From assembly GCA_947579665.1 (NCBI GenBank), contig OX388350.1, positions 40,705,393 through 40,769,392 on the forward strand: 64,000 bases of DNA, written 5' to 3'. Shown one piece after another: positions 1 to 11,534 of this stretch (position 1 is its first letter; the number at the start of each line of letters is the position of its first letter). This DNA comes from Sympetrum striolatum (Eukaryota > Arthropoda > Insecta > Odonata > Libellulidae). The notes below the pieces were generated by a model. That model saw only the letters and a list, made by a program, of their open reading frames with translations. It was not told the origin of the DNA and ran no database searches. Both the position numbers and the translations under genes were made by a program.

Positions 1-838
1 GGAAACAACGGGAATTTTCCCTCCAGCGAATAAACCTCATCTCGTTCTCTTCGCATACATGCTTGAAATATCAATTGTTTACCTGGAAACTCATACATAG
101 TCAAACTCCGGTATTTTTACGAATAAATATTTTATATGTTTTAAAGATATCAATTTAACTTTATCAGCCCTGGATTCCTCAAGATATTTGGTGCATTGGC
201 TACGCGGAGTTTGGACTGTAACGAAGAGATGCAACTTTTATCTCCTTAAGTTGAGAAACAATCCTTTCTTATGAAATTATACGAGAAAGATAACTCGCCA
301 TCAGCAAGACAACTTAATAAGGAACGTTTATATTTGCTTTTACAGCAAAAACGTAGGAGAAATAATCTATCGTGCTTGCAGAATTTTAGAATTGTCAATC
401 TTTTATATATTCCAATCGAATTAACGCGTCGAAACGCTAATTGCAGAAAAAGATTTATTGAAAGAAGGTGAAATATTTCTTCCAACGAGTGCTCAAAAGA
501 CGGTGGCATTCGATAATTAATTGACTTATCACACGGGGGATTCGAATCAAAATAACAACTTTAGTATTTTATTCTAATATATGTTAGAAAATTTAAACAC
601 CGAGATCAACTGACAAAAGGTTTTGTAAAATAGCAATTCCATGTATCTTTACCAGGGACACATACAATCGAAAATAGCAGCACTGGACACATGCAAGAAG
701 GAAAATGACAGTATTTTTGTATAAATTTCCTTCTCATGAACGAAAAAACACATGTAGGGTAGCTCAACATTGATCAGATATAAGGAAAGAAAAATTGGAA
801 CACGTTTGTTAATGAAATAGAGGTTCAAAATCTCCAAT

Positions 839-972
839 AGCTGTCTTTGTTGGCGCTCCACAATTCGTTGAAACCGATACGCAGAAAAAACAGAAATGCT
901 CGGAATACCGACTTTTTTAGAGACACCAAATGAATATTTCAAAAGCAGTGCTATCATCAGCAGGAGACGAAG
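839..972 (-). repeat. dispersed repeat with M-module, copy R1
   Basis: Shares two blocks with the copies at 20728-20872 and 31685-31752. The first is a CTGTCTTTGT...GCTCC...TTCGTTG..ACC block at 839-873. The second is a block around 919-966 that reads, on the minus strand, CTGCTGATGATAGC followed by TTTTGAAAT and a CATT..GTGTCTCT segment. No terminal repeats or target-site duplication were found, so the true element ends are unknown. The first bases of the window (1-25, GGAAACAACGGGAA) resemble the start of the GGAAACAAC block of the same family. Confidence 0.6.
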
Positions 973-989
973 GGCACAGAGGAAAATCG

Positions 990-1049
990 GTGGGGTGTAG
1001 GGTATTTAAAGTGTGGAAGTTTGGTGGGTGGTGAGGGGTTTGGGGTTTG
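990..1049 (+). other. G-rich tract with quadruplex potential
   Basis: Several runs of three or four G occur within 60 bases, including GAGGGGTTTGGGGTTTG near 1033-1049. The tract sits beside repeat copy R1. Quadruplex potential is read from sequence only. Confidence 0.4.
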
Positions 1050-1137
1050 TCCTTGTGACGTAGAGAGAAGTGTGTAACCGGGGCATTTCCGTTGCTAAAC
1101 TTCACAGAATCAAGCGAGGTGTTGTGGTAATCCATAT

Positions 1138-1333
1138 TGAAAAGAATCTAAGGGTGATTTGTACTTTTAGCACAAATTTTATTTTTATTTTTGATATAAC
1201 AGTTACACGTCCGGTTTCGAACGATTAATCGTGAACCAGAAGATGGAGATTAATCGTTCGAAACCGGTTGTGTAACTGTTTTGTTCTAAATAAAATTTGT
1301 AGTAAAATTACAAATCATTCTTAGATTCTTCAA
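1138..1333. mobile_element. foldback MITE, near-perfect palindrome (195 bp)
   Basis: The left arm (about 1141-1231) and right arm (about 1241-1330) are near-perfect reverse complements. The outer tips read AAGAATCTAAG and CTTAGATTCTT. The inner arms are CAGTTACAC...CCGGTTTCGAACGATTAAT and its complement, around a short centre containing GAAGATGG. It encodes nothing visible. Long arms with a short centre fit a non-autonomous foldback element. No convincing target-site duplication was found because the palindrome runs into its flanks. Confidence 0.75.
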
Positions 1334-1440
1334 TTTAAGTTTTTATCCAAATACCAATGGCAACGAGTATACAAAGACACTTATTGAAGATTTTAAACCT
1401 CTAATTCATCAGGTAAATAGAAAAGAAGCGCCAAACATTG

Positions 1441-2044
1441 AACTTCCGATCTGCCTTTGAAACATCGACACTCAAAACAGCCCCACTTAATAAATGAAAG
1501 ACACACAGAGGGATGGGGAAGGGGCCCTCACCGTGGTTCCTGGGGAGCAAGAGGCCTGTTGGGGCTTCTGGATGCGTACCCGGTCCCTGGCAGTTCCGGG
1601 ACGTGAAGACGACGCGGAGTACGTAAGGCCTGTCTGGCCGGTTGGGGAGCAGCAGCTTACCAAACAAAGGAAGAATGAACCCTTCCCTGTTGAACACCTT
1701 CACCACGTCCACTGGGCCGGCATTGGCGGCGTTGCGTAAGAGCGCTAAAGGGCGAGACAAGAACGAGGCATTGTTGTAGACAAAAAGGCGGACTGGTCAT
1801 AGATGACGGGAAGATTGGCCAAAATGGCGGACTGGTGTAATGCGGTCACAATTTTGCCGAGAATATGTAAGGATGGATCTTTACTGACGCCAGAAAGGTA
1901 CGTTAATAGAGGTGGAAAATTATAAATGGTACGGTGCAGGTCTTTGGAGAAAGGTATGGCAAAAAAGAATCTAAACGCATCGGGAATCTTGTATGCATGA
2001 CCAAAATCAATCTTCAAATTATTAGGTGGTGGGGGAAACAACAA
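1441..2044 (-). pseudogene. decayed protein-coding remnant of unknown identity
   Basis: Two minus-strand open frames abut near 1745-1800 in different phases. The upstream one (2044 to 1745, 99 codons from its first ATG) contains the segments FSKDLHRTIYNFPPLLTYL and SLHILGKIVTALHQSA. The downstream one (about 1790 to 1401) contains LLRNAANAGPVDVVKVF and LLLPNRPDRPYVLRVVF. Both read like ordinary globular protein, and 1495-1740 is much more GC-rich than the surroundings. The frame change suggests a frameshifted pseudogene or degraded mobile-element or viral-type insertion. I do not recognise the family. A chance open frame in GC-rich DNA is the main alternative. Confidence 0.35.
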
Positions 2045-2750
2045 ACATGTAGTTATATGAATTACGCTTAATAGCGACTATGAATAACAAACATCAAACA
2101 TTAGGCTAAATGGAGCAATTAGCCAGTTAGTCTACAATGTTAAATATTACTCGACAATATGTTTTCAATTTCTTAATAAAGTTAGTAAAACGTTAAAACC
2201 AGTACACATTACCAAAATTAATAGAGATGTTTCCATTCTAAATTTTACATTAATTGCTTTGGCAGGGTTAACGGTAGGAGTTTAGTTTTTGGGATCGGAA
2301 ATTCGGTTTTGGGTTAACAAAGATTAGGGCCTACGAATGTTATTCTGGAATGAGTTTTCTTCGTTGGTCGAAATATCGCAATGCATATTTACCGAAAATC
2401 ACCTGTTATCACTACTGGATGAGGGCATTAGAGTTATTGGAGAATTGAAATATTTTTGGGGGAAAAAACCAGCGGTGAGAATAGAGCTATAAGTTTCGGA
2501 GATATGATGGAAATAATTTATAGTAAATCACTTTCACATACAATCCTGGTTATTTACATACCTTTGAACCATTCGAGAATATCAAGGTGAGTAGTATCAA
2601 AATCAGGAAAAAGATTTACAATTTTTGTAAGAATTTGGATGAACATAAATTATTTATACAGACTCAAAACACCTGTATGGAGAATAATATAAGTCATACA
2701 GTAAAACAACAATAACAAAAATGTTGATTCCGATATACCTTATTTAGTTA

Positions 2751-2807
2751 TATTCTTAGCTTCAAGTTTAGAACTATTATACAGTTCTAAACTCGAAGTT
2801 AAGAGTA
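2751..2807. other. 57-nt hairpin, possible small-RNA precursor or MITE core
   Basis: The arms 2751-2775 and 2783-2807 form a 25-bp stem with one A-C mismatch and two G-T wobbles around a 7-base loop (ATTATAC). The arms read TTAGCTTCAAGTTTAGAACT and its near complement. Pairing stops sharply outside the stem. No second copy was seen in this window. The size is close to an insect pre-miRNA, but a MITE remnant is equally possible. Confidence 0.5.
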
Positions 2808-3429
2808 TGTAAATTCTATATAGAGGTTACTTTCGTAATTCTTTCGTATATAAAAATATAAAAGAACAGTTAATTTTCATATTCGTCCTCCAATCCGCAT
2901 ACGACATGTGACAAAGAGTTTATAAATACCGATATCTTATCTAATTAACCAAATTTTCCCCTTAGAAAAGTAATAATATCGTTTGAGCGAAGACGTTTTT
3001 TTCAAAGAAGTTAAATTACGACCGTCTATGAAAATAGCTGGAGAAACGATCCCATTTTCCAAATCTCGTAACCCATATCGGAATCTCTTAACCCACGTCT
3101 CTAAAACCAACGGAAAGACAATCCCCATAAAGGCATACAAAGTCTAAAAACCTCTTCCGCGGGATCGGAAACACCTCCAGGACTTGCGAAACTCAAACAG
3201 AACTTATCGGCGCCGAAAAGGTTTCCGCGGGGGAAGACGTCATTCACCGGGACTCCCTCAAACCGTCTCCGCCTTCTTAATCAACTCCGTCCATTGAGAA
3301 CATGTGGAAATAATAAAAACGGCTGGAGATAAACGAGGAAATTAAGAATAGGATCGATTCCTTCATCTGGAACGTCGAATTAATCCGAAAACTCGTACAA
3401 GTGCGAACGAATCCCCAGGGAGGGAGATT

Positions 3430-3449
3430 GGCTGTGCGGAGCCAATGAG
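3430..3449. other. short perfect hairpin
   Basis: ATTGGCT at 3430-3436 pairs with AGCCAAT at 3443-3449 across a 6-base loop. It lies in a moderately GC-rich stretch (3360-3740) that has a 63-codon plus-strand frame without recognisable features. Confidence 0.35.
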
Positions 3450-4959
3450 TCGCAGAAGCCCCGTCAATTCGGACTGAGATGACGGGGGAAATGTATACGT
3501 GATGACGGAATCAAAAGCTTTGAATCGCTCCTCGAGTATTGCAAACCAAAGGGTCCGATAACGAGCGTCATAGAGGGTCTTTGAGAAGGGCACATTTGGA
3601 GGGAGAAGTAGTGGAAATTAAGAAAGATCCCATGGATGGAGTGAAAGGTGTTATAGGGCGTCATCAGCCAGAAGACTGGTCCTCCGCCTTTGGCTGCCCA
3701 GGGCTATGGGGAGGGAATGAAGAAGACTAGGCAAGATGAGTTCACCTCTATACCCTTCAGCTAGAATGCTGTAATTGGAGCGAGTTCACGTAAGATCAAT
3801 TCTAATACCTATAAGTACCACTGGCGTAGACAGATAAAAACTCTGAGGGATTTCGTTCATATTAACTCAAAACGTATTTTCTACTAAGTTAACTGCACTT
3901 TATGTTACCGTTGATGTCACTATTCCTTTTGTTGTTGCTTAAATTTATGTTCACTGTGAATTTCGCTAATATGATTGAATCTCTTTCATTTTCTGTCAAA
4001 TTCTCCGTGTGTGTTCCTGTAGGGTTGTTTTCCTTTTTTCTTATTTGCTAACTTAGATTTTTGTAAACCGACAAAATATATCCCTTTTCGCTTTTTCTAT
4101 TGTCCTATCCCTAAAATCTCTTTTGTAAAATATTTAGTGAGGTAGGGTTAGACGTTAGATGATACCTTTATATCTGAATCTCTTCCTTCAGCAAAGTCGT
4201 TAATCCTTATAAATAAATAAACGAAGTCTTTATTTTCAGGAAAAATTAAGTCTTAAAACTCCATCTTCTATGAAATGTTTATAAGTTTATATTATTATTT
4301 AGTTTAGTTTATTCAAAAAAATATAGCGCATAAGTTAAAGGTAAGATAAAAAAGATCAAATATCCTCATAACTAGGAAGCTAATATTGATTTATGTTTTA
4401 CAGCTTGATATTTACTTTCCATGGCTCCTCATCTGGGACAGATAGAATGTCATCAGCAGTAACTTGAATGTCTTCACGTTTGAAAGCATGAGATATTCCA
4501 TTGAATAGTTCCTCTGAGGTGGAGCTGCTTATGTAGCTTATGAAGAGTTGAAGGAGACGAAAAAGATCTCTCACATTTGTTTTTTTTAGGGGTTAATACT
4601 TAATATCTCACTTAATTTTATCACAGATTAATATTTTTGTAATAGTTGATAAGAAATCACCGAGATGCGATTATCATTACTCGAACTTTCATACATCACA
4701 GGCATGAATAAGACTGAAACAATGGTATATGAAAAATATACTTTCCTCATTCCAATAAGTGAAACACAAATGAAAAAACAGTTTGGCAGTTTAACATTTT
4801 AATTTAACAATCTTTCACTTTTCAGATCGTGAAATTTTCACCAGTGTCGCGGTCAGTGATCGATAGACTCTCCCAATCTGTGCTTTAGAGATGAATTTAT
4901 CAAGTTTCGGAATTCTACGAGAGAAAGAAATACTGGGGTTAACTCAAAATTAGACCATT

Positions 4960-5560
4960 TCGCCGAAAGTTCAACCATAACTAAAGGAGAGCAAACGAAA
5001 GAATTCAAGAGCAATCGAAGACAGAAAGACCGGAAAAACCAAGAGGAAACATGGGAAAAGCGTCCAAAGGTACGGAAGCTCACACTGAAAGAGAAAGAGT
5101 TCGACGAGAGGTTTGACGGCGAGCGGAAACAAATTGAACGCGGAGATATAAAGGATACGTATGGAGACGGGAGTGAAGGATAAACGCTCCCCCTGGAAAA
5201 AGACGTAAGATATAACCCCATCCTCGACCACTCAATCCACCAACTCCATCCACCCCCACCCACTTGCATCAGTGGTTGCCATAGTTACAAGAAGATGACG
5301 TCATGGGGCTCCACTTGTCACTCGGGACGATGCGAAGGTGTGGGGGTGGGGGGGATTAACTGCCGGGCGTCGGAGGGGAGGGGAAGAGTGGGTGGAGAAA
5401 GGGCAGGGAGAAGGGGAGTGAAAAGGCGTTGGTGCCCTCCAAGTTGCAGAGAGGTGGAAGGGTTAAAAATTAATTAAGTATAAAGAAATGAGGGGCTAAG
5501 AAAAGGAAGAAGGATTAAGTGGATCTGAGAGGTGGAATGAGATTATGACGTTTCGCGTTA
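4960..5560 (+). other. purine-rich, G-rich tract
   Basis: The plus strand is strongly purine-rich across about 600 bases. At 5338-5418 there are many G-runs (TGGGGGTGGGGGGG, GGAGGGGAGGGG, AAGGGGAG) with quadruplex potential. The 138-codon minus-strand frame over 4853-5269 is rich in S, F, P and R, as expected from pyrimidine-rich sequence read as codons. I do not treat it as a gene. Confidence 0.5.
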
Positions 5561-5984
5561 CGCCCGTAATGTGTCGTGTACGGGGATTAATTTGAGAGAT
5601 AACTCTCGGTACACTCTTGAAAGAGAAGCGGAATGTTTCTTCTACTTCAGCAGGAAGATAATTCGTCATGGAGGTGGAAGGGGGGAGATGTTGTGCAGAA
5701 ACCGGGATCAAATCGAAGAAGAACCGCTTGTTTATTACTATTATTATTTTTTAATCGAAAAATTAAAATCGGATCTACGAATAACATAGATAAAAAAAAG
5801 AAAATCACATCAGTAAAATAGAAACCTAGTATAACATGCAAATAAGAACATTAAAAAGAGTATTAGTAGTAATAGAACAAATGGATATCTACTTTAGAAT
5901 TAGATAGCATTTTATATAGAAACTAGTAAATGGGTGCTTGCAAACTGCAAGCAAAGAAAATTATGAAGGGATATGTGTCTTTTT

Positions 5985-8900
5985 AATTATACTACTGTCT
6001 ATCGTATACCTAATTTTCAAATATGAGATCGAGTTTCATCTAATAATATAATAATTATTTCGAAAGCCTTTCACGTTTAATTGAGACGGGAGTTTTGCAG
6101 TTGAGACCTTAAAGAATACGCATAAGTAAAATCAAATTAAAGAAATGCGCCAAACAAATTTAAGTAATAATAAAAGTCTTCGTAAGATAAAAAGGCGAGA
6201 AATCGATAGATGATTCGTTACCTGTAGTACTCGGTTCAGTGCAAGGCATACTTCAATTGATTCCTATGCACATTAAATGGCGTCTAAAGCGGCACTATGA
6301 GCTCCGTTTCTAATTAAATAAACAAATAGAAATTAGGCAACGTAGTTGAATAATTTTGAAGAATGTAGAAAAAGAAGTTGAATTTAAAGCCCATATGGAG
6401 ATGTTGGGAAAATATTTTGCATGCGATGATAAATGCAGAAATTGTTTTTACTTACAAAAATTATCCAGCGAACACGTAGAACTACATAATCCGAAGGTCG
6501 TTCAAGGTTTTAGGACGTTCCCCTTTGGATTTCAAAGGCCTTCTACGCTTATTTGATACGGGAGATTTGGAGTTGATTCCTAATGAATGTGCATTTGTAA
6601 AATTAATTTAAGAAAATACGCCAATCAAAGCAAAGTTAGAATAAAAATCTGCATAAGATAAAAATGCGGAAAATAAATAGACGATTACCTGTGAAGTATT
6701 CAATTATATAAACAAACAAATATGCTACAGGTAACGTATCTATGTAAATAATTCTGAAAAACGTAGAAAAAGAACTTAATTCTAAAGCCCGTTTGCAGAA
6801 TATGAAAAAATAATTTGAGGTGAATACAATAGAAAAGAGTAAACATAGTAAGCATACATTTTTAATCGCAGAAATTGTTTTACTTACGAAGAATCATCCA
6901 GCTGATACGTAGAAAAACGTAATCCAAAGTTCGTTCAAGGAAATCAGCGTATTTTATGAGTAGATTTTTGTTGTTTATTTTGATGAAAGTTAAATGTTCT
7001 TGATGTATATTAATATTACAAACAAAAGAATATTGAAAAATATTTCAAAAACTTCATACTTTCATCACGGCGTATGTTATTTGAACTGCAAACAAATTTG
7101 TATTCCACGTAAATAATGGTCGTAGCCAAAGATTTTATCTTGGGAAGGGTGCAAATAAAAACAGTATTAATTTGTATTTAATTTAAGATGTTGCCGACAT
7201 GGCGAAATTGGATGCAGGAAAAATGAAAATTCCTCTTTGAGGTATAATTTAGTTAAATACTCTCCACTGTACGTACATTTTTCATGCTTATGTGAATGAA
7301 AACATTTGGTTCTTCATGGACATTTATCGTTTCCCCAGCAGTATCCCATATCATTACGTAAGGTACTACGTATTAATTAAAAAAACGAAAATTTAACTTA
7401 ATTTTAAATTCTGTATGGATAAGATGACAGAATAAATATATGTTATTAAAATAGAAAAGACGATACATAATAGGCATACAATTAAAAGCACAATTTTCAC
7501 ACACGAAAGACAATCCAACATATACCTATAATCCTAACATCGTTCAAGGATATAATTTTATTTCCTGTGTAGATATTTGTTGTTCATTTAAATGAAAGTT
7601 ACACTTTCTTGATATTCAATTATAATATGGTCCTTCAAGAAAGGCGGGCAGCAACGGGTTTGGCTGCCCGTATGAGCTTTTTGGTTACAATGTATCACAA
7701 TGTATGTAGTATGAAATTGAGGCATACGTTACTTAAAGCTTCCCCTCCTAAAAGGAACATCATCTAAAGAAGCCACACTATGAGGTGGCACGCGAGACAG
7801 GACGCTGGAGCTTATCTGTCGATCTTAAGAGAAACTAAGGGCAAAATACCAAACACACCGAGTGCGGTGAGAAAGTGGTCACTGTGCTAGGACTCCAACA
7901 CCAAGGTACGAATTCCGGCTAGCAAGATTTTTCTGGCTATAGAATGGTTGAGTGTCTTTGTTAATAGTATTAGTTATTGAAATGGTGGTAATTGGGATCT
8001 TCCTGCTTTCATCAGAGATGTTATAAATATTGTTATTAATTATAACGCCATAAAGTAGGAATCGGAAATGGCCATTGCAAAGGAAGTTTTTAGACATAAT
8101 TTAATATACGATAAATGCATTGGGTTAAGTGAGAATAAAGTGAAATACTACTATACTAAACTATACCGATTTTGATGCTAATGATTCGTATTGTTTGCAG
8201 TTATATTATTTCTAAATAATATCGTTGAAACTATTAATTTACATTAATATTCTGATAGTAATATTTTAGGATGATGTAAATTTCAGTTGTACTTACTTTT
8301 ACTCAGGCATAGGTAGACTTGATCCGGTATAATACGTTCTTCATCAGTAATTAATGAGTATTTTTCATCGAAATTGCTTTCTTATCCCCCTTATATAGAT
8401 TCAGTGTAGACTTTAAATTTAATCCTCGAATAATCTCACTACTTACATGACTTTTCCGATTATCTTCGTTTATAAATGGTCTCGTATTTTTTACATAAAC
8501 TTATGTTATCACAGTATGTATTCCCGAATAATTCATTGACCGTGCAGATATTCGCTGTCCATTTTGATGAAAGTTACATTTTTCAACCTTCAGTCATAAC
8601 ATATATGGAAAGAAATTTTTTCTAATTATACCACTGTCTATTGTATGCATAATTTTCAAATAAGTGAGATCGAGATTCGCCAAATAATATGATAGTAAAA
8701 TAATCATTTCTAAAGCCTTTCGCGTTTATGAGATACGGGAGTCTGTAATGAATACGCATTCGTAAAATTATATTAAAGAAATACGCCAAACAAAGTAAAG
8801 TCAGAATAAAAATCTGCATAAGATAAAAATGCGGAATAAATAGACGATTACCTGTGTAGTATGTGGTTGAGAGCAAGACATTCTGCAAAATAATCCTATA

Positions 8901-10165
8901 TTCATTAAATGTTGTCTACTACGACAATGAGCTCCGTTTCTAATTAAATAAACAAATAGACAATATGCAACGTAATTATGTAAATAGTTTTAAAGTACGT
9001 AGAAAAAGAACTTTATTCTAAAGTCCGTTTGGAGAAGATGGGGAAATAATATTCATACAATGATACATGCAAAGATTGTTTTTACTAACCAAGAATTATC
9101 CAGCGTAGAACAACGTAATCAGAAAGTCTTTGAAGGAAATCAGAGTATTTTATGAGTAGATTTCTGTTTTTTTTTTTATTTTGATGAATATTGAATTACG
9201 TAATATATTACGAACTAATTGTGTACTACGTATTAATTAAAGAAACGTAGAAAAAGAACTTAATTTTAAATTCTCTTTGGAAAGGATGACAGAATAATTA
9301 TATGTAATTAAAATAGAAAAGAATAAACATAATAGGCATAAAATTAAAAGAACAGAAACTCACACACACGAAAAGCAATCCACCATATGCGTAAACCAAC
9401 GATATCCTAACATAGTTCAATAATACCATGTATTTCCTGATTAGATATTTGTTGTTCATTTAGATGAGAGTTCAGTATATGATAAATGTATTTGGTTAAG
9501 TGAGCTATGAATTATAATATATTAATAAATTATAGTGTTCGCGAAACTAATGATTCGTAATGCTTACAGTTATGTTATTTCTAAAGATTGTCGTTAAACC
9601 TTTTAATTTACATTAATATCCTTATTTATTAATTTATATTCGTATCTATGTACTTCATTCTAGAATAATCTCACTACTTACATGACTTTTACGATTATCT
9701 TCGTTGTTAATGGTCTCGTATTCTCTACATAAACTTATGTTATCACAGCATGCATTCACGATTGATTCATTGACCGTGCAGATATCCACTGTCTATTTTG
9801 ATGACATTTACATTTTTCAGCATTCATTAATAACATATATCGAAAGAAACATTTAAAATAATTAAAAATGCATCAAACCTTTATCATGTCGTAAATGGAA
9901 ATAGGATCGTAAACAAACTTGTTTTCGATTCAAACAATGGTTGTTGCCATAGATTTAATTTTCAAAATGAGGAGAAAAAAACGTAAAAAATTGGCGTTCA
10001 AACTAAGATTTTGCGAATTTCGTGCAGGAATGTTAAAATCGGTCGCAAGAAAAGAAAACTTTAATCTTTTAGACGTAATACAGACCAAGTCCCACTGCTT
10101 TACGATTACGTTTTCAAATTTTAATTAACGAAAGAAATTTGCTCTTCATGGCCATTTTTCGTTTT
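5985..10165. repeat. complex diverged duplication array (about 4.2 kb)
   Basis: Sub-blocks recur in a shuffled order. Block a is at 5985-6530, again in part at 6530-6990, and at 8620-9130; its anchor GCTCCGTTTCTAATTAAATA is identical at 6301 and 8931. Block d is at 7370-7635 and 9225-9475 (CTACGTATTAATTAAA start). Block e is at 8098-8280 and 9475-9640. Block f is at 8440-8610 and 9655-9860 (ATAATCTCACTACTTACATG). Block c is at 7080-7330 and 9900-10165 (both end near CTTCATGGNCATTT). Divergence is considerable, with many small indels. This fits old tandem or segmental duplication of a unit assembled from sub-repeats. No coding potential was recognised. Confidence 0.8.
7640..8095 (+). mobile_element. 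insertion inside the array, probably SINE-like
   Basis: This segment interrupts blocks d and e, which are contiguous in the paralogous copy near 9475. It starts with a CGGGCAGC...GCTGCCCG hairpin (about 7647-7672). It also holds GGTACGAATTCC at 7905-7916, close to a Pol III B box, with a D-arm-like GTGGTCACTGTGCTAGGACT upstream at 7875-7894. The exact ends and a target-site duplication could not be fixed because the flanking blocks are diverged. Calling it tRNA-derived is an inference. Confidence 0.45.
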
Positions 10166-11020
10166 TCCCGTTTAAATACATTGAAAAATATAATCGTTTC
10201 TGGTCTCAAACCTAGGACAAAATCTGTAGATTTTCGATTTTTTCCCAACTCGACTGTCAATTATAAATCTCTCTTGAAAATTTCAGCCTTCCAGCTCGAT
10301 TAGAAATGCCCAGGAATTTGTATGAATGAGTCGGATTTGCAGCTTTATATATAGTAATGGAAACTACTTTATCAAAAGAAAAATTAGACTGCAGAACACA
10401 ATAAGAGATACATACATACCTACACACGTGTTTATTGGGCGAAATTGGGGCTAGGAATTCCCAGCTTTCATTTGTCTAATACAGATACACATTCAAGAAT
10501 ATAACCAGTGATATGTACAGATTTTTAACAAGTGATGTGGAAAATAGAGAGAAAATATGGAAGAAAGAATGGTTTTGTGGAGCAAATATAAAACTGTTAA
10601 TTTTGATCACAGAAAAAAATGTCCTCAGTAAGAGATGATGGATGTGAAAAGCGTACGAATTCTTTAGACAAGATTGAGTGAAAGAGGCAAATAGATCACT
10701 ATATAAGAGACAATAAAGCTATTCGAAGATGAAATTAACAGCAGAACAAAAGTATTTTTTGTCGTAACATGTTGAACATATTTTTTTAAATCAGTAGTAG
10801 ATGAACATTAGATTCACAGTCAGCGATATATAAGTTATTAATAAATAATCGAATCATGAGATTAAGAAGCAGTTTGTCAACGTTGTATCGTAAAATTAAT
10901 TATTACAGTATAAAATTATTATAAGATGCATTAGTAAGTTCAGGAAAGTAAATAGACGAACAAAAATAATATAATCTATGTATTTATGTATGTCTATGTA
11001 TATGGTCATTCTGTAATGAT
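10166..11020. other. no feature seen
   Basis: AT-rich sequence with only short chance frames. I saw no repeat shared with the rest of the window. Confidence 0.5.
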
Positions 11021-11233
11021 TTCGCAGGTTTTTCACACTCCCCTTCCTGTGAGTGTTTTCCTGCAGTGGAAATTTTTTTCCTGAGCCCTCAGCTTAGGTT
11101 TTTTAAAAAATCCACATAATAGTTTTCTTCGTGTACTTTTGCAAACTATCTCTTTCTTTCTGTTTCGCATAAGACGATGGGTTAGGTGTAAGAAGAGACT
11201 TTCTAGTCTCAATCTCGCCCGAATAAAGTCCAT

Positions 11234-11262
<29 letters not shown>
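11021..11262 (+). mobile_element. LINE 3' end (family L-TTA), 5'-truncated
   Basis: It begins with TTCGCAGGTTTTTCACAC and includes GAGTGTTTTCCTGCAGTGG. It ends with ACGATGGGTTAGGTGTAAG, a GAGACT-TTCT-AGTCTC stem-loop, CTCGCCCGAATAAAGTCC and a (TTA)n tract at 11234-11260. Related ends occur near 17165, 24481, 41350, 43925, 46680, 47140 and 61460. Repeated truncation to a common 3' end with a microsatellite tail is typical of non-LTR retrotransposons. The frame over 11033-11233 is incidental. Confidence 0.7.
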
Positions 11263-11264
<2 letters not shown>

Positions 11265-11534
11265 ATTCAGGGTGAAAGCCATTTTGCACCATCATTCTTC
11301 CACCATTAGCTATGCAGAGGAAATGAGGCTTACCTAAGTAGTTCAGGAGTGAGATAGTTTGGTCTTATTTCACTGAAACAAAATGTTTTATGCCAAAAAA
11401 GTGATAGAGACAAATGTCAGACAATATAATGGAGAAAGAATTTTAATTCAGAATACATACACGTTTTTAATATCTTTCTTGACAGAGAAAACAAAGCGAT
11501 TGAAATCGTTATTGCTGTAGAAATTTTCATTTAT

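Noticed and set aside
1033..1049. GGGGTTTGGGGTTTG as a telomere-like repeat
   Set aside because: Only two units, and no TTAGG or TTAGGG arrays anywhere in the window.
4853..5269. 138-codon minus-strand open frame
   Set aside because: It is the pyrimidine-rich complement of a purine-rich tract; S/F/P/R-rich composition and no motif.
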